Positions 1 to 8,600 of a DNA stretch of 64,000 bases are shown piece by piece. Every line of letters begins with the position of its first letter. The stretch's first letter is position 1. Source of the stretch: Euptelea pleiosperma (Eukaryota; Streptophyta; Magnoliopsida; Ranunculales; Eupteleaceae); NCBI GenBank assembly GCA_035048495.1, contig CM068547.1:20219913-20283912 (forward strand), read 5' to 3'. Made by a program: the position numbers and the translations under genes. The notes beneath the pieces were generated by a model, which was not told the origin of the DNA, did no database searches, and was given only the letters and a program-made list of their open reading frames with translations.

Positions 1-1042
1 TCTCATCTCCGGTAATCTCAGTTCACATCCTCTTGCAAACTGCACGCACCAGCCAATCTCTTAGTGGGCGTTCATCCTTCAACGTCCTCCCCTGCTCTCC
101 ATTGCTGCCACCACTTGCAACTCACTATTGCTCCACTAACGGAAAGCTCAACTCCAGCAAGCTTCATCTCCCACGCCGTCTCCTCTCCAGACTGGACTAC
201 TGGCCAACACCTACCACATCTTCATCACGACCTTACCGGGCAACCAAGCCTGCAACTTCGGCCGATTAAGCTACACCGCCCCTCTTCTTCCACCTCCTGC
301 AACTCCGGTCGTCTTCAAACGGACCTGCAACTCAGGTAGGTCCATCTCCATCTCCATCTCCATCCCCTGCCTTTCACCTGCAAGAACACCGGCAACCTTC
401 TTCACCACAGGCCAAAGCTATCGCGCCTCCTTGCTGGACATGTACCCCGTCTTCCAATCCTTGAAGCACCACCTCTTGTCCGGCCGAACCTCCATTGTTG
501 AATCCAACAATTCCGTGTAAGCTCAAGGTAAACCATTCTCTTTCTTCTCTCTACAATTTATCTCTTTAGACTCTCTCTCTAGTTTTTCTCTCTAGAATAG
601 GTTTCTCTCTCCTCTTCTTTTAAACTCTCTCTCTAGTTTCTCTCGCTAAATCTTACATGCTTTATAGATCAATCCATTACATTTAGTGTTTGTTATTATT
701 GTTTTAATTTTTCACAAGTTATATGAAACATTTCGAATTAATGAATAAAAGTAAGGGTTGTTTCTGCAATTTTTCGTTATTATTTGAGTAGCTATTTTTC
801 TCTCTAAAATCAACCAATCATGTTTTAATCCATCAGGATTCTCACCTCTCCATGTTTTTCTGAGAAAATTTCGTCATTTCATGTTCACTGCTTGCACAAA
901 CTAACCCCGAGTGCGGATCGACATCCGACACGAGCCACTATGCAAAACTGCTCATTTTACAGGTTAAATGTCTCGGATTAATTACAAATAATGTTGAGAT
1001 TAGGGTTTCCGTAACCAACGACGCGGAAAAATCCTATTTTCA
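1..1042 (+). repeat. Athila-type LTR A, 3' portion, cut by the window edge
   Basis: This is the downstream (R-U5) part of a plus-strand LTR. It has the same order of blocks as the complete LTRs further right: a C-rich stretch with GCAACTCCGG half-sites near 249, 295 and 323, CT-rich tracts (540-640), the U5 block GAGTGCGGATCGACATCCG near 909, and the terminal block CCGTAACCAACGACGCGGAA ending in ...TTTTCA at 1042. The U3 lies outside the window. It ends inside another LTR fragment (B), so it is a nested insertion. No gene is present. Confidence 0.85.
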
Positions 1043-1285
1043 ATGGTTATAATCTTTCTCACTCTAAAATCAAGCATGTTTTAAACCTTTCTCATCACCA
1101 TTTTATGGAAAAATCTATCATTTTATGTTCTTAAATTGTGCAAACTAACCTCGAGTGCGGATCGACATCCGACGTGAGCCACTGTGCAAAATTGTAAATT
1201 TTATAGGTTAAAAGTCTTGGATAATTACAAATCTTGTTGGAATTAGGGTTTCTGTAACCAACGACGCGGAAAAACCCTACTTTCA
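1043..1285 (+). repeat. Athila-type LTR B, 3' end fragment (target of LTR A)
   Basis: A second copy of the U5 end: the CGGATCGACATCCG block near 1157, the CCAACGACGCGG block near 1257, and the terminal ...CTACTTTCA at 1283-1285. It is too short to be complete. Its upstream part must lie to the left of LTR A, outside the window. It joins directly to internal sequence of element X. Confidence 0.8.
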
Positions 1286-1432
1286 ATGTTCTTGAGCAAT
1301 ATGATATTCCAATCATGAGATCTTCTTCTGTTAAAGATGTCTTTCCTTCAAATAATACATATGTGAGATCTTTTCTTTTATATATCAACACATCTCCTCA
1401 CATATAAATTGAGAGAAAAGACGAAAACTATT
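1286..1432 (+). mobile_element. Old Athila element X, 3' internal fragment (left of E1)
   Basis: This matches the stretch just upstream of the 3' LTR in E1, E2 and E4 (for example the AATCATGAGATCTTCTTCTG block, compare 12930). It continues at 15946 after E1. Its last five bases, CTATT, are the target site duplicated by E1. It is non-coding. Confidence 0.8.
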
Positions 1433-2093
1433 TGATATTCGCTCAAAAGTGCTTATTTTAAGCACTTATCCTGTTAGCGTTATCGCACTCTCCTACGTAA
1501 AACTGCTCTAATTATCCACTTTTCTACGTAAGAGTCTATCTCATTGCGTAAAACACACTTTTCTGGACGAAATGGTATATTTGCATGCATTAAACACATT
1601 TTCGGAAGTCTAAATATTAAGCCGTTCTGATAAAGTCTCATTACGCGCTTCTTCTGTCGCAGGAAACCCCGATGGGATGATTTTCGAGACTTGTGGGCCC
1701 AAATCGATCATGAAAGCCCATTATCAAAGCTTAACAAGCCCACATGCTATAACTAGAAGATATGGGCCAAATATGGGCTGAATAAGAGGACCAAAAAGCC
1801 GGCCCAAAGAACGAAGAGAGCAGGAGAGCCAATGACCAAGAGACGGACCAAAGCGTTTAAAGCCACATGAGTCAGCAAGGAATGATAGTCGACTCTACTG
1901 GAGAAGCGTGAGGATGGTCACAGTGAAGAACAGGGTTCCAGACCCTCCGCCAGTGCTTTTTTCCATTTTTTTTGATACTTTTTCTCTCATCTCTCCTTAT
2001 TCTCTCTCTCTCTTCATCTCTCGATCCTCGAATCTACTGACCTAACCCCAGAACTCCTGCCTATCAGCTCTATCTCATCTCCCTTAGCTTTCT

Positions 2094-2153
2094 GACCGTT
2101 GGATCTTCCATCGGACCGTTGGATCTTCAATCGGACCGTTGGATCTCTCTAGA
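2094..2153 (+). repeat. U3 triplicate of a 20-bp GACCGTTGGATC unit
   Basis: Three head-to-tail 20-bp units start at 2094, 2114 and 2134, each beginning GACCGTTGGATC. The same array is in the E1 3' LTR (14052-14111) and in both E4 LTRs (from about 50427 and 58041). Fewer units are found in E2 and in the minus-strand LTRs. The position upstream of the promoter suggests an enhancer-type repeat; that role is inferred. Confidence 0.7.
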
Positions 2154-2361
2154 TCCGTCGATCTACCAATCTGGGTCCCAATCAAGTCACCATCCATCCG
2201 ATCGCCTTCAGAATGCCTGTCACATCATCTTGTGAGACGATGGACATCATCAGTCCATGTGGGCCAGTAGCCGGGCCCATCAGCATCGACCCGCTGTCCG
2301 ACCAGTTAGTGGACCCCGCGAATTTCAAAAATAATTTTAATTAAATGGGGGGTCCACTAAT

Positions 2362-2394
2362 TGGGGAGATTCCCCATAGAAAAGTAGGTTTTTA

Positions 2395-2430
<36 letters not shown>

Positions 2431-2521
2431 TTTTTTTATTTTATTTTCAAAAAAATACCCTATTTCCATTAATGGAAATAGGGAGCTTTATAAGAGGAGG
2501 GAGAAGGGTTCGTTCGAACCC
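2362..2521 (+). promoter_or_regulatory. E1 LTR core promoter with palindromes
   Basis: In order: a TGGGGA/TCCCCA hairpin (2362-2376); an unbroken run of 30 A (2398-2427); a perfect 26-bp palindrome whose left half is CCCTATTTCCATT (2458-2483); a TATA-like TTTATAAG (2487-2494); and a GGGTTCG-TT-CGAACCC hairpin (2506-2521) where the transcript should begin. The 3' LTR copy lies 11,958 bp downstream. The TATA role follows from the motif and its position; the start site is inferred. Confidence 0.7.
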
Positions 2522-2640
2522 TAATCCCCCTCCCATCTCTTTCTCTCCTCTCCAAAATCATTTTCAAACAATTTCCTATCATTCTTCTCCTTCTTTTTCT
2601 TCTTTTTTTTTCTCCTCCTCTTCATCTTCTTCATGTCTTC

Positions 2641-3022
2641 GCCGGAGTTGCAGGCAACTCCGGCCGTCTGGTGAGGCCTCCTCTTCTTCTTCTTCTTCTT
2701 CTTCTTCTTCCTCTTCCGCTTCCTCTTCTGCTCCTTCCTCTTTGCTTCTGTGTGCAGCACGTCCTCCTTCCTCTTTGCTGCTGTGTGCAGCTCGTCTTCC
2801 ATCATTCCTTCACCGCCTGAACCAGTCCGTCAACCACCGCCTGCCTCCACCCTTTTCAATCCGTGAGCTCCTCTCATCTCCGCCCAGCACCCTCCTTGGA
2901 CTGCTGCCCATCTCCACCACCGTGTGCAACTCCTCAAACTACCAACCACACACCACTACCGTCGAAGTTGCGGGTTCACCTTCCACTACCGCCCTCACCG
3001 GAGTTGCGCCTGCAACTCCGGT
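2641..3022 (+). repeat. Two perfect GGAGTTGC hairpins in the E1 LTR
   Basis: Hairpin 1 is GCCGGAGTTGC at 2641-2651 and its exact inverse at 2654-2664, with a 2-nt loop. Hairpin 2 is ACCGGAGTTGC at 2997-3007 and its inverse at 3012-3022, with a 4-nt loop. Both lie downstream of the TATA box, so they should be in the RNA. The same hairpin recurs in every LTR type in the window. Confidence 0.8.
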
Positions 3023-3984
3023 CGTTCGTGCCACACCTGCAGGACCTCTCTACTCTCCACGATCTCTCCACCTTCTCCTCCTAAACCGCCCATCTTCCCT
3101 TGGGATAGACGGTGGCTGTTCTTCCAACAGCCACCATCGTTTCATCCCCTTCTCTCTCCCAAAAACGAAAAAAAAAAAAAAACCAAAAGAAGAGGAGAAG
3201 AGGAAAGAAAGGATGTACCTGTGCGCTCCACCTCCTTCCACAACCACCGAATCTTGCTGCTAAGTGCAGCAAGCAAACGCCACCCCTACAGCACTACTCC
3301 ACCTCCATTAACACCGGTGACCGCCTCACGAACCAGCAAATGTCCACGCCCTCTTTACGGTAAGTCCTTGACAGTTCTGACTTTTTCCTCTCAAGTCCGG
3401 CCTGCAACACGCCGGAAACCACCGTTGAACCAGCAGATCCACACAAGTTGCAGCCCTCCTTCGTCCCTCCATCATTACCACCATCAATGCAACCTCAAAG
3501 GCTTCACCATCTTGTTGGCTCCACCCACAATCTCCACTCCATCAATGATCGAGTCAATGGCCGAGTCCTCCTCTCACTTGGCTGATCTCATTGCTACAAC
3601 TCTCGGTAAGTGTGAAAGGTAAAACCTTCATTCTTCTCTCTCTAGTTTCTCTCTCTCAAAACCCCTTTCTCTCTCTACATCCCTCTCTTATTAAAATGCT
3701 TTCTAGTTTAGTTATTTTGTTAGATTTTTGCTGTAAAAGACAATTTTGATTGAATGAAGTTGATTTGAATAAAATTATGTTCCATTCTCTATAAATTTCC
3801 CGTCATTTTATGTCATTATTGCGCTAATCCGACTAATCCCGAGTGCGGATCGACATCCGACACGAGCCACTGTGCAAAATTGCTCATTTTACAGGATTTG
3901 AGTGAAAAAGAATCGGATAATTACAAATATTGTTGAGATCTAGGATTTCCGTAACCAACGACGCGGAAAAATCCTATTTTCAAA

Positions 3985-3998
3985 TGGCGCCGCTGCCG
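3985..3998 (+). other. E1 primer binding site (tRNA-Asp-like)
   Basis: TGGCGCCGCTGCCG begins two bases after the 5' LTR. It matches the complement of the 3' end of plant tRNA-Asp (TGGCGCCGTTGCCG, recalled from family knowledge) with one difference. Use of this primer is typical of the Athila/Tat group. Confidence 0.8.
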
Positions 3999-5698
3999 CT
4001 CGGGTGACCGGAAGTGCGAAAAAGGACGTAAAGACGGAATTGGAAAGTTGCTGAAGCGAAAAGCTGCTCAATTTGGACAGCCTGACCTTTTCGGGAAACT
4101 TTCTATTTTTGGTTTTTAGTGATTTTTAGCAGTTTTTAAATTACTATTTTTAATGCCTCGGAAGGCCGAGTGCAATTTGTAATAATTTAGGAATTTTATT
4201 GCTTTCCATATAACTGCTAGATCTTGTTCTAGGGTTTTTTAGAAACCCTAGATTAAGTGGAAATTACCAAAAAAATTAAAAAAAGCAAAATTCAAAAAAA
4301 TTAGGGTTTTATATTCTGCAGATTTTTAGAAATCACTAATCAAGGATTTGCGATTTTTGGAAAGATTCCAAAATCTTGAAACTCTGCTTAATTAGGGTTT
4401 CCCCTTTTAGAAGTTTCCTCTTTAGAAGAATTTCTATCTTTAGAAATCTTCCGAATTTGGAAAAGTCTGCAAAAGGAAACATCCCAAATCTAGCAGAATT
4501 TCAATTTTGGGAAATTTCCCAAAATTATAAGGGATCTCGCAATCAAATCTTCCTTGGAAGATCTCCACAGTTCGGGAAACTTTCCAATCTAGGTATTTTC
4601 CAATCTGGAAATTCCTAAATTTTAACCCATCTCGAACTTGGGAATTAATTCAAAAACTTGCCTAAATTCAGTGCTTGTTCAGTGAACCCTAAAAAGGCAA
4701 GGATCTTCCAAATAGAATCCCACATACCTAGACCGTGCGATCTAACTGTTTCTGCAGGAACACGATCCAGTGTGGGTAGAGAGCGAAAGCTCAAAGAGGT
4801 GGAGTCGGGCCCAAGCCCATTAGGATACCCCTCTCTAACCCACGGAGGAGACCCCGTGGCGTGGCCCACGGGAGGTAAGTCTCTATCCTCGCCTTGAGTG
4901 CGATACAGAGCATATTGGGTGCATCATTGCCGCTTGTCTATTTGTTTTATAGCAACAACTTATTCGACTTGCGTGGAGTGGCCGTTAATCAATCAACTCT
5001 AAGAGAGCAGACCCAGCTCCAAAATTGAAACTGGTGGGATTTCATCACCCACCTCATCACTCCAGCTGATATTGATCCCCAGGATCCATCTATAATAAAA
5101 AGAATCAAGAAGTAGAGCCAATTAGCCCGGTGTTCGAGGAAAAATCCACACACAGCGAACCCGCTTAACATCCAATCGAAATAAGACCACGAGCGCGGGT
5201 CCCTGTTGTCTAACACACCCATAAGTCCCTGCTACTCAAGTACACTGAGCTCGACGTGGCATCTTGGACTATTCGGCGGTTAGTTACGTGTGGACTAGGA
5301 ACACGCACCAACCCTAGCTTAACCCGAGGGAACACTCTTCTTATACACTTGACCAATCCGGTTAGTCTGGGACGTACTTAAGTCAGCCATTGTGCCGCAC
5401 GTCTGTCTAGGCTTCGGATTGCCTTGTTGTTAACTAGAGCTAGTACTAAAGGATTCGCTCTGAAGAGTGTAGCCTGGTGAGAACCTCTGAGTGCAAAACA
5501 GTTAGTCCGGCGGTTAAAAGATAAACCAGTGGTCCGCCCACTGTCATAATCTACTCTAGCCCCAAAACTAACAAAGATAATTCCTAAAATATATCCTGAT
5601 TGCTTAGAATAGGATTATCTGTGCTTGGTGTGCATCATTTAGGATAGTGTTCCTCTCTGGCAACTTTTTGCCAAGTATAGAGCTTGCCTCATTCGCGT
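3999..5698 (+). other. E1 untranslated leader
   Basis: A 1.7-kb non-coding leader shared with E2 (24296-26084) and, in degraded form, E3. It contains a CTCGG-AAGG-CCGAG hairpin near 4158, AT-rich sequence, a possible 78-bp intron (4875-4952), and a conserved tract up to gag that includes GGCAACTTTTTGCC just before the start. Several out-of-frame ATGs precede gag, so simple scanning from the cap is unlikely. How gag is reached is unknown. Confidence 0.75.
4875..4952 (+). other. Candidate 78-bp leader intron
   Basis: GAG|GTAAGT at 4872-4880 is a consensus 5' splice site. A T-rich tract ending TTTTATAG (AG at 4951-4952) is a good plant 3' splice site. The pair is kept in E2 (25175-25252). The acceptor is lost in E3 and the whole segment is deleted in E4. 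The length is at the low end for plant introns. Splicing is inferred. Confidence 0.4.
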
Positions 5699-8600
5699 AT
5701 GCCCGTTTGGAATCGTCCGAACAAACGCTTGGTTCGATCTGAGAATCACGTCCCTACAGTGGATCCTCCACTGAATTCTTCCCCATCTCTTTCACCACCC
5801 GCCTCCCCCAGTACTACTACCTTTGTAGTCATGGCAGTCGAACGACCTCTTATCGAGCCGTTCGCTCCTATCTCTGCCAATCCGCCCACTTGCATTGTTC
5901 TCCCACCTACTACGGCGGTACAATTTGAGATCAGGCCACAGACGATCCAAATGCTGCCAACCTTTCGTGGTCTCCCAAGAGAAGACCCATATTCCCATAT
6001 TAGGGAATTCCAACATGTCATCCTACTTTTCAAGAATCAGAACCTCGATGATGACAATGTCCGTCTGCGAGTTTTCCCATTCTCGCTCAAAGACCGAGCC
6101 TCAGATTGGCTCTACTCCTTACCCGCTGATTCAATCAGCAGTTGGAAAGAGTTGGTAGGCAAATTCATGTCTAAATTCTACCCCATGACTCGGACCAACC
6201 AAATGAAGCAACTCATCCAGGACTTTCGACAAAAGTCCGATGAGAAATTTTTTGAAGCATGGGATAGATTCCAAGACTACCTGACTAAGTGTCCCCACCA
6301 TAGCATCGACAAGGGCAATCTTGTCCACGTCTTCTATAAGGGACTTACTGATGAGTCCCGGACCATGGTAGAGTCAATGTGCCAAGGAAAATTCCTGCAC
6401 CAAACTCCGACAGATGCATACAAATTCTTGGGAGAGTTAGGAGAAAACTCTCAACATTGGACGACTGACTCAGAGTTTAGTCGAACCACTTCGGTCCAAA
6501 GGACAACCAAGGGACATGATGCTATAGCTGATACTGAGCTTCGATCAGTCATTCAAGAGTTGAGCAAGTCAGTCTCGGCACTGGCTGTGTCTGTACAAAA
6601 GCCTACTCAACAATCTACCCCAGTCATGCATGTGGGACACGAGAGCCCTATGGAATCCTGTACCCTCTGTCTGCAACCCTCCCATACTACTGAGCATTGT
6701 CCTTTGAATGAAGGGTGGTCTAATCCTCTTCAGGAAGAAGTTTGTGCTTTTAGCACATACAAACCACCCACTCAGAACTCGTATAGTCAATCTTATCATC
6801 CGGACACGAGAAACCACCCTAACTTTTCTTGGAGGCCTCAGTCTACTCAACCACAAGCTCAACCTCCACGTCAACCTCAGGGCATGTATCCTCCTGGGTT
6901 CAATCAACTCAATAGACAATTCAATCAGGGTCAGTACCAGCAGAATCAGTACCCATCTACTCAGAACCAGCAATTCCAACAGGGTCAATACTCTGGACAA
7001 TCGAGCACATTTCAGAATCAGCAAAGAGTCCCACAGACCTTTCAGAACCAACCGATTGTCCCAACTAATTCTCCAGCCTATAACTATATTGCCCCAATGA
7101 GCTCGAGTCGCGAATTGGTGCCTCAGCTCCCATTAGCTGCCCCCCAACAGTCGGTCCCCAAATCTGGTATAGAGGACCTTCTAGCTCAACTCATTACTCA
7201 GCAACAACAATCTATGCAACGCCTAGAGCAACAGCAACAGCAATCCATGCTTCGTCTAGAGCAACGCTTAGGCAACTTGGAAGCTGAGAAAGCTAAAGGC
7301 ATTTTTCCTAGCCAACCCATTGCTAACCCTAAAGGAAATGCCAAAGGAGCAGTATATGAGATCGGATCCCAATCTCAAAGCCAGAATGAGAACTGTCAAG
7401 GGGAGGTGCAAGCTGTAACCACCCTACGATCTGGAAAAATTGTGGACATGGGAGTCCAACCACCGCCGGTGCCATCTCCAGCACCTATCACTCGCACAGA
7501 GGAAACTAGTCCTAATCCTACCTCTGCTTCTTCTACCTCTGCACCAACATCAGATATCCCTGTGCAGAAATCTAAGGCTAAAGACAAATCCATTTGTCGA
7601 GTAAAGCCTCCCTTCCCGGACAGACTTGTCCAAGATAAGCGGGATCAGCAATTCTCTGAGATCTTAGATGTCTTTAAAGACGTCCAGATCAATATCCCAT
7701 TCCTTTCTGCTATCAAGCAAATCCCTTCCTATGCCAAATTCCTCAAGGACTTGTGCACAGTTAAGCGGCGTACGCATGTACCCAAAGCTGCCTTCTTGGC
7801 CGAAAAAGCTACCGCGTTCATTCAACGCAACAGTGTGATCAAACACAAGGATCCAGGTAGCCCAACTGTCCAATGTGAAATTGGCGACAACTTTAGCTGC
7901 ACTGCCTTGCTAGATTTAGGGGCTAGCGTTAACCTCATACCATTCTCGGTATATCAGCAGTTAGGACTGAAAGATATGAAGCCTACCAATGTCACCCTGA
8001 AATTGGCTGATCAGTCCATCAAAATTCCAAGAGGAATCATTGAAGATGTCCTAGTAAAAGTCGCTGACTTTTATTATCCTGTGGACTTTATCATTCTAGA
8101 CACCGAGCCGTGTCAGGATAACCGCATTCCGGTCATCTTAGGCCGTCCATTCCTTGCCACCGCGAATGCACACATCGGTTGTCGGGACGGAAACATGTCC
8201 ATTGCTTTCGGAAACCTCAAAGCTGAGGTCAATATCTTTCGTTTAATGCAACAAGATGCCGATCGCGAAGTGACCGATGAAATGTGTGCCGTTGAGAGTC
8301 TAATCCCGGACTCCACCGAAGATATTCTTAAACAGTGTCTAGCACACTTTGGGGCTGACTTTGCAACAGAGTCAGCTATTTCTGATCTCAATGATCTTTT
8401 GGAGACTGCTCCACTGCTAGAGATCCCCGCTCCACTCATCGAGTTCGAGCCTCTGATAACCATGGCCAGAGAACCCATCATTCCTTTTACTACTGAAGTC
8501 AAACCTCTTCAATCCGTGTCTTCTGTGACACCTACTTCAACTCCATCTGCTCCAACATTGGAGCTTAAGCCTCTTCCCACAGAACTTTCCTATGCCTATC

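Larger units (their letters stand above)
1433..3982 (+). repeat. E1 5' LTR
   Basis: A 2550-bp LTR. The U3 carries a 20-bp triplicate (2094-2153), a 30-A run (2398-2427) and a palindromic core promoter (2458-2521). The transcribed part has CTT/TCC-rich sequence, two perfect GGAGTTGC hairpins, splice-donor-like GGTAAGT sites at about 3359 and 3604, and the conserved U5 end. The Ser/Pro-rich reading frames here are by-products of CTT and CCN repeats and appear unchanged in the 3' copy. Confidence 0.95.

Noticed and set aside
2506..2521. tRNA-like B box (GGTTCGA) in the promoter stem
   Set aside because: The match to the B-box consensus fails at its last bases and there is no A box or cloverleaf.
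2472..3263. 263-codon Ser/Pro-rich frame in the E1 LTR (and its copy at 14430)
   Set aside because: It is made of CTT, TCC and CCN repeats, lies in the LTR, overlaps other frames of similar length, and has no homologous frame in the E2 or E4 LTR.
4645..5222. Small frames in the leader (74-79 codons) as upstream genes
   Set aside because: Not kept in frame in E3, deleted in E4, and with no recognisable domain.
5684..5698. Upstream in-frame TTG start for gag-pol
   Set aside because: Plant mRNAs rarely use TTG; ATG 5699 gives MPVW, conserved as the start in E3.
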